Shown: positions 1-7,005 of the stretch, piece by piece
Layout of the letters: each line of letters opens with the position of its first letter
How positions within the stretch are numbered: the first letter of the stretch is position 1
Assembly (NCBI GenBank): GCA_017540565.1
Contig: JAFYAU010000026.1
Span: forward strand, 1 to 34,821
Reading direction: 5' to 3'
Length of the DNA stretch: 34,821 bases
Source: Oscillospiraceae bacterium
GTDB taxonomy: Bacteria > Bacillota > Clostridia > Oscillospirales > Oscillospiraceae
Program-made: the position numbers and the translations under genes
Notes under the pieces: model-generated
What the model saw: the letters and a program-made list of their open reading frames with translations, nothing else
What the model was told of the DNA's origin: nothing
The model's database searches: none

Positions 1-39
1 CTTGAGTTTTTCCGTCGCTTCGTTTATGATTCTTTCCAC
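1..39 (-). CDS. Start of a divergent gene, truncated by window edge
   Basis: Thirteen codons read leftward from a GTG at 39, giving MERIINEATEKLK, preceded by an AGAGG-like ribosome binding site eight bases upstream. The frame is open to the window edge. The short amphipathic opening resembles the first helix of a TetR-type regulator, and divergence from the flavoenzyme gene at 220 would fit a local regulator, but this is only a guess from 13 residues. The 180-bp gap to the next gene would hold both promoters. The stub could also be a chance open frame. Confidence 0.35.
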   Translation of the reverse strand, partial: MERIINEATEKLK

Positions 40-97
40 AGGGGACACCTCTCTTTGTGGTTGATGGGGTTTGGTCATTTCATTAAACCACTTTGAG

Positions 98-126
98 TTG
101 TCCTCTGTCTCTATTTCTCAGATAAA
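98..126 (+). promoter_or_regulatory. Possible promoter of the first Old Yellow Enzyme gene
   Basis: TTGTCC (98-103) and GATAAA (121-126) are separated by 17 bases, about 95 bases before the ATG at 220. The -10 is imperfect, and TACACT slightly downstream (132-137) is an alternative. No strong inverted repeat was recognised beside it. Confidence 0.35.
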
Positions 127-219
127 TACTTTACACTATGTCCCTCCATTCCGAGATTGCAAACGCGGCCCCGCTGTGAGATAATGTCCGCAACAGACAT
201 TCTGAAGGAGGACCTTCCC

Positions 220-2169
220 ATGGACGCTGTCAAGTACCCGCATCTGTTCGCCCCCCTGCGCATCCGGGGCACGTATTTCCGCAACCGCCTGTTCTCCGCT
301 CCGCAGGGCTTCTACAACGACGGGCCCGACCGGTATCCCAGCGAGGCGGCCGCCGCCTTCTACGAGCGCAAGGCCATGGGCGGCTTCGCCTCCGTCTCCG
401 TGGGCGACTGCATCGTGGACGTGAAGACCGGCAAGGGGCTGCCCTGGACCAGGGACATGACGGACATAGAGAACCTGAACCACATGTCCAAGATCGCCCA
501 GGCGATCACCCGCAACGGGGCCGTCGCCTCCGCCGAGCTGTCCCACGACGGCATGTTCAGCAACTACTCGAAGATGACCTACGGCACGAAGCTGTACGGT
601 CCCTCCGCCGGCGAGTTCCGCTACGGTTGGGTCGAGGAGATGCCTGAGGAGATGATCCTCGATCTGGCGGACAAGTTCGGGAAGGCCGCGGCCTTCGCCA
701 AACAGTGCGGCTTCAACATGATCACCATCCACGCCGGCCACGGCTGGCTGCTGCACCAGTTCATGTCCCACATCTTCAACCACCGCACGGACAGATGGGG
801 CGGCAGCTTTGAGAACCGCATGCGGTTCCCCCTGCTCGTCATCGATTCCATCCGGAAGGCCGTGGGAGAGGACATGCCCATCGAGTTCCGCTTCTCCGGC
901 AGCGAGATCGACCCCCGCGGCTACGGCATCGAGGAGGGCGTGCGCATCGCCCAGGCCGTGGACGGAAAGGTGGACATCATCCACGTCTCCGCCGGCCTAC
1001 ACGAGATCGACGAGACCTTCATCGTCGTCCATCCCTCCATGTTCCTGGAGGACGGATGCAACTCCAAATACGCGCGTGAGATCAAGAAGCACGTGACGAA
1101 ATCCCTGGTCGCCACGGTCGGCGCGTTCACCGACCCGGCCCACATGGAACGCTTCCTCGCCGAGGGCGGCGCGGACATCATCAACGTCGCCCGCCAGACG
1201 CTGGCGGACCCGGACTTCCCCATCAAGGCCAGGACCGGCCGCGAGGACGAGATCGCCCCGTGCATCCGCTGCCTGCAGTGCTTCAACAACGTCGGCGAAC
1301 ACCGCATCTTCCGCTGCACCCTGAATCCCGAGATCGGGCAGGAGCTGGACGTCAAGATGATGCCGCGCACGGCCGCCCACCCGAAGAAGGTCCTGGTCGC
1401 CGGCGGCGGCGTCGGCGGCATGGAGGCCGCCATCCAGGCCGCGAAGATGGGCAACGAGGTCATCCTCTGCGAGAAGACCGGAAAGCTCGGCGGCATCCTC
1501 AACTGCGAGGAGAAGGTCCCGTTCAAAAAGAATCTCGGCAGGTACCTGAAGCGCCAGGCGCGCCTGCTGGAGGTCAATGGCGTCGACGTGCGCATGAACA
1601 CGGCCGTAACGCCCGCCCTGGCGGAGGAACTGAAGCCCGACGTGATCATCGCCTCCCTGGGCGCGCGGCCGGTCGTTCCCCCGGTCCCGGGCATCGAGAA
1701 GGCCCTGCCGGCCGAGGCGGTCCTGGAGAACGTGGAATCCGTGAAGGGCGACGCCGTCATCATGGGCGCCGGCCAGGTCGGACTGGAGCTGGCCATCTGG
1801 CTCGCGCAGCTCGGCCACAAGGTCACCGTCGTGGAGATGGCGGACAGGCCCGGCATCGACATCCGGAGCGTCGCGTTCATGTACTACGGCATCTATATGG
1901 ATAATCTCGGCGTCGATCTGCGGCTGAACACGAAAGCCGTCGCCGTGAACGGCGGCTCCCTGACCGTGGAGACCGCGGACGGCCGGGAGGAGATCCCGGC
2001 GGATACCGTCATCTATGCCGTCGGCCAGAAGCCCCTGGCGGAGGAGGCCGACGCGCTGGCTCTCTGCGCGCCGGAGTACTACCTCATCGGCGACAGCGTG
2101 AAGCCCGCCAACGTCCTGTCCGCCACGCGGCAGGCCTACGCCATCGCGAGGAACATCGGGAGGGTGTGA
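220..2169 (+). CDS. Old Yellow Enzyme-family NADH:flavin oxidoreductase (FMN, 4Fe-4S, FAD)
   Basis: This is a 649-residue multidomain ene-reductase of the 2,4-dienoyl-CoA reductase/BaiCD/trimethylamine dehydrogenase family. Residues 1-345 form the FMN-binding TIM barrel with the active-site HAGHGW motif (171-176) and RTDRWGGSFENR (189-200). Cys348, Cys351, Cys354 and Cys366 (CxxCxxCx11C) bind a 4Fe-4S cluster. Residues 388 onward hold the FAD-binding GGGVGG (395-400) and the NAD(P)H-binding GAGQVG (516-521). The family passes electrons from NAD(P)H through FAD and Fe-S to FMN and reduces activated C=C bonds in the cytoplasm. The start at 220 is chosen for the GAAGGAGG site eight bases upstream; an upstream in-frame ATG at 157 lacks one. 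The HAGHGW form, and ELSHDG where HAGR is common, are shared with the paralogue at 15655-17625, so both may belong to one subfamily. The substrate is unknown. Confidence 0.93.
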   Translation: MDAVKYPHLFAPLRIRGTYFRNRLFSAPQGFYNDGPDRYPSEAAAAFYERKAMGGFASVSVGDCIVDVKTGKGLPWTRDMTDIENLNHMSKIAQAITRNGAVASAELSHDGMFSNYSKMTYGTKLYGPSAGEFRYGWVEEMPEEMILDLADKFGKAAAFAKQCGFNMITIHAGHGWLLHQFMSHIFNHRTDRWGGSFENRMRFPLLVIDSIRKAVGEDMPIEFRFSGSEIDPRGYGIEEGVRIAQAVDGKVDIIHVSAGLHEIDETFIVVHPSMFLEDGCNSKYAREIKKHVTKSLVATVGAFTDPAHMERFLAEGGADIINVARQTLADPDFPIKARTGREDEIAPCIRCLQCFNNVGEHRIFRCTLNPEIGQELDVKMMPRTAAHPKKVLVAGGGVGGMEAAIQAAKMGNEVILCEKTGKLGGILNCEEKVPFKKNLGRYLKRQARLLEVNGVDVRMNTAVTPALAEELKPDVIIASLGARPVVPPVPGIEKALPAEAVLENVESVKGDAVIMGAGQVGLELAIWLAQLGHKVTVVEMADRPGIDIRSVAFMYYGIYMDNLGVDLRLNTKAVAVNGGSLTVETADGREEIPADTVIYAVGQKPLAEEADALALCAPEYYLIGDSVKPANVLSATRQAYAIARNIGRV

Positions 2170-2204
2170 TCCCCCTCTTCATGCACACAAGACACGTAAA
2201 GTCA

Positions 2205-2236
2205 GAAAACCCCGGGGCTGCCCCCGGGGTTTTCTC
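2205..2236. terminator. Bidirectional rho-independent terminator
   Basis: A perfect GC-rich hairpin (arms AGAAAACCCCGGGG and CCCCGGGGTTTTCT, loop CTGC) lies between two convergent genes. The A-run on one side and T-run on the other allow it to end both the flavoenzyme and the GRE1 transcripts. Confidence 0.88.
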
Positions 2237-2256
2237 TGCGTATATGAGGTCTTCCG

Positions 2257-4704
2257 TCAGATCTGATGCTCCGCGCGGGAGATGATGTCGGCCTGCATGG
2301 CCTCCGTCATGTCCACGAAGTAGGCGGAGAAGCCCGCGATGCGGACGACCAGGTTGTGGTACTTGTCCGGGTCCTTCTGCGCCTTGCGCAGGGTCTTTCC
2401 GTCGACGACGTTGTACTGGACCTCCATGCCGCCCATGTCGAAGTAGGACTTGGTCACGTCCTCCAGCTTGGTGATGCCGTCGTTGGCCTGCAGCGCCGTC
2501 GGGTGGATCTTCAGGTTCAGCGCCATGCCGTCCATGAAGTGGCTGTGGTCGAAATACGTGGAGGAGCGGAACACGGCGGTGGGCCCGCAGACGTCGCGGC
2601 CCTGGCACGGGCTGGACGCGTCGGCGATCGGGTCGCCGGTCTTCCGTCCGTCGGGGGTCGCCCAGGTGATCTCGCCCTGCACCACGTGGTCGGACGCGCC
2701 GAACGTGCCGCACTTGTACACCTTGCAGCGCTCGGTGGAATACTTGCGGGACAGGCCGTAGTACAGGTCGATCATGTACTTCATCTGCTCGTCGGCGTAC
2801 GGATCGGCGTTGCCGTAGTGGGGCACCTCGTTGATGATCCGCTGGCGCAGGGACTCGTATCCCTCCCAGTTGGCCAGGACGGCCTTCAGGTACTCCTCGG
2901 CCGTGATGAGCTTCTTGTCGTAGATCATGTACTTCAGCGCGGTCAGGCTGTCCGCGGAGGTGGCCAGGCCGGTCGCGGTGCCGCCGTAGCTGTTGTACTT
3001 GGCGCCGCCCTCGGACACGTCCTTGCCCTTCTCCATGCAGCCGATGGTGGAGATGGAGAGGTTCGGGAACGGGAACAGGCGCGGGAACTCGTGCTCCGTG
3101 TAGTTGTTCAGGGAGGCCGACCAGGTCAGCATCCAGTCGCACAACTTCTCGTAGGCGGCCTTCAGCTCGTCGAAGGTCTTGAAATCATAGAGGTAGCCGG
3201 AGCAGACCCTGTCCGGAGCTTTCACTCCGTTGATCGGGTTGACGCCGTTGTTGATGCACATGTCGAGGACGATGGCCCAATAGATGCCGCTGTGGCCCAT
3301 GGCGGAGCCGTTCGGTGCCGGGTAGTCGCAGCCGGACCCGGTGATCTCCTGGCAGCCGATGAACGCGAAGTTCCGGGCGTCCTCGAGTTCGAAGTTCAGT
3401 TCGCGCATCAGGGCGGGCACGATGACCTCGTCGTTCTGCAGCAGGGGCAGGCCGCCGACCTTCATGCTCGTGGCCATGGCGCAGTCCCAGATCTCCTTCG
3501 GGGTGTTCTTCGTGCAGCGCAGGGAGACGGTGGGCTCGTGCAGCTCCAGGCGGGACATGGCCTCAAGGACCATGAAGGACACGGGATTGGTGGCGTCCTC
3601 GCCGGTCTCCGGGATCATGCCGCCGATGGTGGTGTGCTGGCCCAGATGGCCGATGCCGGCCGTCTGGGTGGTCTTGCCGAAGCCGCCGCCGTAGAACGTG
3701 TTGATCTTCAGGAAGAACGCGTCCACCAGCTCCTGGGCCTCGTCGAGGGTAAGGGTCCCCTCCTCGAGTTCCTTCTTCAGGTACGGCCAGGAGTACTGGT
3801 CGAAGCGGCCCAGGCTGGTGACGCCGGGGTCGTTGTCCACCTTCAGGAAGATGTTGTACATCATGACCTGCTGCAGGGCCTCCCAGAAGGTCCTGGCGGG
3901 ATACTTCGCGATCCACTCCATGCTCTCGGCGCGGGACAGATACTCGGCCTTCCGGGCGGGATCCTCCGTCTTTTCGGCCGTCTGCCGGAGCAGCTCGGCG
4001 TGGCGCATGGTCATGGTCTCCGCGCTCAGGCAGCAGACCTCCGCCGCGGAGTAGAAGATGTACTTTCCGATATCGTCGCCCTGGATGTTGCCCTCATGGG
4101 CGTCCAGCCAGTCCCTGGCCTGCTTCCGGATGTCCTCGTAGCCGCGCTTCAGGATCGTCTGGAAGCCGGGGGTCAGGTGTCCGGGCGGCAGCATCACGGG
4201 GAATCCGCCGATCTTGCCGTAGTCGGAGGCCTGCAGGGCAAAGAATTCCCGGGCACCCGTGGGCAGCCAGTCCTCGCCTCCGATCAGGCCCATCTCGAAT
4301 TTCTTCTTCGTGATCTCGCGCAGCTCCGCCAGTTCCTCGGGCGCGATGGCCAGCAGCTGCTTGGAGTACATGGGGTCGTCCAGCGGCGCGTGGTGCAGCC
4401 CGTCGGCCTCGATGGGCCACGTGTGCTCGATGTCCGCCATCAGCCAGAAGGAGCTGCTCGCGGCGCCCCAGTGCTTCGTGCACATGTCGCCGAAGAAGTA
4501 CTCGTCCTCGTGGATGTGGATGGGCATGTTCTCGATCAGGTACTGGGACATGTACGCTTTCTTCAGCATGGGCGGATAGCTGCGGAACTTCATCTCCGCC
4601 TCCAGCTTCAGCTTCTCCTTCGCCGCATCGCCGATGATCAGGCGGTCGCGCACCTTCTCGCGGTAAACGGCGATCCTGTCCGTGATGGGTCTGAATTCAT
4701 ACAT
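2257..4704 (-). CDS. Glycyl radical enzyme, uncharacterised class (GRE1)
   Basis: This 815-residue protein is of the pyruvate formate-lyase/diol dehydratase superfamily. The C-terminal glycyl radical loop is VRIAGFSAYF with the radical glycine at Gly791. The thiyl cysteine and its partner acid are in FIGCQEITGSG (Cys451, Glu453), the CxE arrangement typical of dehydratases, C-N/C-S lyases and arylacetate decarboxylases rather than the Cys-Cys pair of true formate lyases. The radical carries out anaerobic cleavage or elimination on a small substrate in the cytoplasm, and a radical-SAM activase is required but absent from the window. The start follows AGGAGG by nine bases. A small Cys-rich gene ends 51 bases upstream on the same strand, so the two are probably cotranscribed. 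The sequence does not match choline lyase, hydroxyproline dehydratase or glycerol dehydratase motifs I know well, so the reaction is left open. Confidence 0.92.
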   Translation of the reverse strand: MYEFRPITDRIAVYREKVRDRLIIGDAAKEKLKLEAEMKFRSYPPMLKKAYMSQYLIENMPIHIHEDEYFFGDMCTKHWGAASSSFWLMADIEHTWPIEADGLHHAPLDDPMYSKQLLAIAPEELAELREITKKKFEMGLIGGEDWLPTGAREFFALQASDYGKIGGFPVMLPPGHLTPGFQTILKRGYEDIRKQARDWLDAHEGNIQGDDIGKYIFYSAAEVCCLSAETMTMRHAELLRQTAEKTEDPARKAEYLSRAESMEWIAKYPARTFWEALQQVMMYNIFLKVDNDPGVTSLGRFDQYSWPYLKKELEEGTLTLDEAQELVDAFFLKINTFYGGGFGKTTQTAGIGHLGQHTTIGGMIPETGEDATNPVSFMVLEAMSRLELHEPTVSLRCTKNTPKEIWDCAMATSMKVGGLPLLQNDEVIVPALMRELNFELEDARNFAFIGCQEITGSGCDYPAPNGSAMGHSGIYWAIVLDMCINNGVNPINGVKAPDRVCSGYLYDFKTFDELKAAYEKLCDWMLTWSASLNNYTEHEFPRLFPFPNLSISTIGCMEKGKDVSEGGAKYNSYGGTATGLATSADSLTALKYMIYDKKLITAEEYLKAVLANWEGYESLRQRIINEVPHYGNADPYADEQMKYMIDLYYGLSRKYSTERCKVYKCGTFGASDHVVQGEITWATPDGRKTGDPIADASSPCQGRDVCGPTAVFRSSTYFDHSHFMDGMALNLKIHPTALQANDGITKLEDVTKSYFDMGGMEVQYNVVDGKTLRKAQKDPDKYHNLVVRIAGFSAYFVDMTEAMQADIISRAEHQI

Positions 4705-4755
4705 ATCTGAAAACCTCCTGCTGTTTTATTATCTCTTTCATCCGGCTGACCGCGG

Positions 4756-4983
4756 TCAGCCGTCGTCCTCCACGCGTTTCTTCGCCTCGTCGAAGATCTT
4801 CTGCAGGCCGGGGGAAACGTACTGTTCCTCCGCGTGAAACACGTATCCGCATTCGCATGTGGAATCCGCGCTGATGCGTCCTCGCACCGTGAAGACCTCG
4901 ACCTCTGCCCCGCATACGGGGCATATCCGCTCCTCGGGGATCGGCGTCTTGTGCGGTCCCCGGCATCCTTCCAGGACCCCCAT
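4756..4983 (-). CDS. Small Cys-rich (zinc-ribbon-like) protein upstream of GRE1
   Basis: This 75-residue protein has four clustered cysteines, CPVC (21-24) and CEC (43-45), plus an isolated Cys7. The pattern fits a zinc ribbon. It also resembles in size and position the small Fe-S subunits of some glycyl radical enzymes (4-hydroxyphenylacetate decarboxylase HpdC, benzylsuccinate synthase BssB/BssC), although those have their own ligand spacing. The start at 4983 is preferred because GGAGAG sits seven bases upstream; an in-frame ATG at 4998 has a poorer site. It lies directly before GRE1 in the same transcription unit. A role as accessory subunit or electron/metal carrier for GRE1 is inference. 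Confidence 0.72.
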   Translation of the reverse strand: MGVLEGCRGPHKTPIPEERICPVCGAEVEVFTVRGRISADSTCECGYVFHAEEQYVSPGLQKIFDEAKKRVEDDG

Positions 4984-5059
4984 ATTTCTTCTCTCCATTC
5001 CCCCGCCGTCACGGCGGGCCGTCTGCATTCTGTCCTGATGGCCATCTTCTCACAGATAC

Positions 5060-5088
5060 ATTATCCTACTTTCTCCCGGAAAATACAA
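5060..5088 (-). promoter_or_regulatory. Promoter of the Cys-rich protein-GRE1 operon
   Basis: On the minus strand TTGTAT (5083-5088) and GATAAT (5060-5065) are 17 bases apart. Transcription would start about 70 bases before the ATG at 4983. The leader contains a perfect 7-bp GC hairpin (5002-5018, CCCGCCG and CGGCGGG around three bases) shortly before the ribosome binding site. Confidence 0.6.
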
Positions 5089-5135
5089 CTGTTTTAGACG
5101 GCGCGGCGGCCGTCCGGCGCTCCTTTTCCCCGGAA

Positions 5136-5167
5136 AATGACAAAAGGCACGATCCGAAGATCATGCC
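5136..5167 (-). terminator. Rho-independent terminator after the membrane protein
   Basis: On the minus strand GGCATGATC pairs with GATCGTGCC around a TTCG tetraloop (one T-G wobble), followed by TTTTGTCATTTT. It lies about 30 bases after the stop codon at 5195. Confidence 0.8.
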
Positions 5168-5194
5168 GATGCCTTCCCGGATATCCCCCGCGGT

Positions 5195-5914
5195 TCATTT
5201 TCCGCCCTGCGTTTCCCTGACACCTCCTGCGACGACGGCGGCGGCCAGCGCCATGACGGCGGCCCACACGGCGGTGCTGGTCGCGATCGTCAGAGGCCGC
5301 AGCACATCGCTCCCGCTTCCGGAAACGGCGCAGATCAGGGTGTTCTGCAGCGTCAGGACCGATACCAGGGCGTCGATGAACCCGGTCGCGCGCAGCAGGC
5401 GGACAAAGCCGCTGCCGGACGCCCGGCCCTTTTTCAGATTCACGGAGGCCATAACGATCTTGTACGTCGTATACGCCGCGACCGCGATCGCGGGTATGAT
5501 GGTCATGCCGACCGGCCGCTCCTGCCGGATCATCAGGGAGATCGGCACGATCAGGCTGACGTTCAGCAGCAGCAGGAGAACGGCAAGGACGAGATACTTC
5601 ACTCTTCCCGTCTCCTCCGCGTCTCCGCGCAGGGAAGCCCTCCCGGCAAGCAGCACGGCAGCGCCGCGCAGGACCAGCAGGATGAGATAATACACGCAGA
5701 TCGTCCCGTGCCACAGGGAGGCGTGATGCACGCCGAGAAAGCCGTTGTAGACGGCGAAGGCGGCGGTCACGGCCGCCGAGACGGCGCCGTTCACCAGAGT
5801 GCGGAAATCATAGTCGGTCTTCCAGCGTTCGAACAGTCTCTTTCCTCTTTCCGTCGACCGTCCCTCCCTTCCTGAGGATAACCGAGTATACCACCGGGGA
5901 GCCGCGCCGGTCAA
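5195..5914 (-). CDS. Polytopic membrane protein, unrecognised
   Basis: Hydrophobic stretches predict about six transmembrane helices, for example VKYLVLAVLLLLLNVSLIVP and TIIPAIAVAAYTTYKIVMA; the loops are Arg-rich. I recognise no family. The start is unresolved. The coordinate given is a TTG without a ribosome binding site, and a -10-like TATACT (minus strand, about 5885-5890) lies between it and the body of the protein. A CTG at 5836 with GAGG seven bases upstream would give a 213-residue protein starting LFERWKTDYDF and is a serious alternative. A terminator follows, and the gene appears to be a single transcription unit. Confidence 0.62.
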   Translation of the reverse strand: MTGAAPRWYTRLSSGREGRSTERGKRLFERWKTDYDFRTLVNGAVSAAVTAAFAVYNGFLGVHHASLWHGTICVYYLILLVLRGAAVLLAGRASLRGDAEETGRVKYLVLAVLLLLLNVSLIVPISLMIRQERPVGMTIIPAIAVAAYTTYKIVMASVNLKKGRASGSGFVRLLRATGFIDALVSVLTLQNTLICAVSGSGSDVLRPLTIATSTAVWAAVMALAAAVVAGGVRETQGGK

Positions 5915-5941
5915 TCGCGGGCGGCCTGTCGGGAAAAGGAA

Positions 5942-5964
5942 AAGACGCCCGGATCGGGCGTCTT
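5942..5964 (-). terminator. Terminator after the XRE regulator
   Basis: AAGACGCCCG and CGGGCGTCTT pair perfectly around three bases, just past the stop codon at 5970. The minus strand continues with a T/C-rich run. Confidence 0.72.
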
Positions 5965-5969
5965 CTCTC

Positions 5970-6191
5970 TCATTCCGTCTCCGGCGGCCGGTACTCCATC
6001 AGGTCCCCGGGCTGGCAGTCCAGCGCCTGGCAGAGCTTCGCGAGGGTGGACATCTTCACGGCCCTGGCCTTGCCCGTCTTCAGGACGGACATGTTCGCCA
6101 CCGTGATCCCCACCTTTTCCGCCAGCTGCGTCACGCTCATCTTCCTTCTGGCCAGCATGACGTCGATGTTGAAGATGATCTCGCCTTCCAT
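5970..6191 (-). CDS. XRE/Cro-family helix-turn-helix regulator
   Basis: This 73-residue DNA-binding protein is nearly all one Cro/CI-type domain. Its helix-turn-helix is visible in MSVTQLAEKVGITVANMSVL, followed by KMSTLAKLCQALDCQPGDLM, typical of the short YozG-like family. The ATG at 6191 follows GAGGAGG, which overlaps the end of the upstream DUF2975 gene (stop at 6203), so the two are translated as one operon. Such pairs of DUF2975 membrane protein and small XRE regulator are common in Bacillota. It likely binds the palindrome at 6760-6776 and autoregulates (inference). Confidence 0.88.
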   Translation of the reverse strand: MEGEIIFNIDVMLARRKMSVTQLAEKVGITVANMSVLKTGKARAVKMSTLAKLCQALDCQPGDLMEYRPPETE

Positions 6192-6202
6192 GCCGCGCCT
6201 CC

Positions 6203-6682
6203 TCAGATCGTCAGGTCGCTCTGCTCCTGCAGGGCGGCCGCCTTCTTCACCAGCCGGGAGAGCGCCGCGGCCGCCACGGCCGCCGCGATCCCGACGAAGA
6301 CGACCAGCAGGGAGAGCAGCGTGACCCCGGGATGGCTCATGTTCGCAAACAGCAGGACCAGGTTCCCCAGGAAGAAGAACGCCGCGTCCCCGGCGGCCAG
6401 CCAGGAGATCCACTTCAGGTACTTCGCGTTCCTCTCCGTGAAGGAGCGGTCGGCCCCGATGCCCGACGCGATCCTCCAGCCCAGGACCAGAGCCGCGAAT
6501 ACAGGCACCGCAGTCACCCACAGGAAGATCAGCCACGGCCAGAACCTGTCCGAGAACTCCGGATACTCCGTCCTCAGGCTGACGCCGTACATGGGGATGA
6601 CGGCAAGGTATACGGCGAGGGTGCAGATCCCCACGCCGATCAGGATGACCTTCAGCCATCTTGCCAGTGTTTTCTGTTCCAT
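6203..6682 (-). CDS. DUF2975-type membrane protein
   Basis: This 159-residue protein has four predicted membrane helices: KVILIGVGICTLAVYLAVI, FLWVTAVPVFAALVLGW, WLAAGDAAFFFLGNLVLLF and LLSLLVVFVGIAAAVAAAAL. The spacing of the helices, and the downstream partner regulator, are those of DUF2975 proteins. The start at 6682 (MEQKTLARW) is chosen because GGGAGG lies seven bases upstream; the ATG six bases earlier is too close to it. Function is unknown. By analogy with similar pairs it may sense a membrane condition and modulate the XRE partner. Confidence 0.8.
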   Translation of the reverse strand: MEQKTLARWLKVILIGVGICTLAVYLAVIPMYGVSLRTEYPEFSDRFWPWLIFLWVTAVPVFAALVLGWRIASGIGADRSFTERNAKYLKWISWLAAGDAAFFFLGNLVLLFANMSHPGVTLLSLLVVFVGIAAAVAAAALSRLVKKAAALQEQSDLTI

Positions 6683-6723
6683 ATCCATACCTCCCGCGGC
6701 GTTTCTTTTCCCGCCGCATCTGC

Positions 6724-6752
6724 AGGATAGCATCTTCTTTACCGTTTGTCAA
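6724..6752 (-). promoter_or_regulatory. Promoter of the DUF2975-XRE operon
   Basis: A consensus TTGACA (6747-6752) and TATCCT (6724-6729) on the minus strand are separated by exactly 17 bases. The start codon is about 40 bases downstream. Confidence 0.75.
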
Positions 6753-6759
6753 TGGTTTT

Positions 6760-6776
6760 TTATCGTGTTACGATAA
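6760..6776. promoter_or_regulatory. Operator-like palindrome
   Basis: TTATCGT and ACGATAA form a perfect 7-bp inverted repeat with a 3-base centre. It ends seven bases upstream of the TTGACA of the DUF2975-XRE promoter, where a dimeric helix-turn-helix protein could control that promoter. The rest of the 323-bp gap (6683-7005) holds the two promoters and no gene. Confidence 0.6.
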
Positions 6777-6942
6777 TTATTTTTCGTTTCAGGGTATCCT
6801 CCCCGGGTCCGCCGGGGCTGTTTGCAATACTGAATTCCAGTTTGCATTATTAAGTTCCGCGTGCGGCGGCAGTTTCCGGGACTTTCCCGCCTTCCCCGCG
6901 GGTTTTCTCCATCCGCCTGTATCCATCCGGTCCTTTCTCTGG

Positions 6943-6948
6943 TATAAT
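6943..6948 (+). promoter_or_regulatory. -10 element of the FAD reductase gene
   Basis: A perfect TATAAT lies 57 bases before the ATG at 7006. No good -35 hexamer is found 16-18 bases upstream, so an activator or extended contacts may be needed. Confidence 0.5.
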
Positions 6949-7005
6949 GCTCCTGTGCGCGGCTGCGCGCCGCGCGCGATCCCGAATACGGACGGAGGTC
7001 TTCCG

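Noticed and set aside
2257..4704. GRE1 as pyruvate formate-lyase
   Set aside because: It lacks the adjacent Cys-Cys pair and has Cys-x-Glu instead, as in eliminases and decarboxylases.
2266..4710. Long plus-strand frame opposite GRE1
   Set aside because: Composition and lack of motifs mark it as a shadow; the minus strand has the glycyl radical and cysteine motifs.
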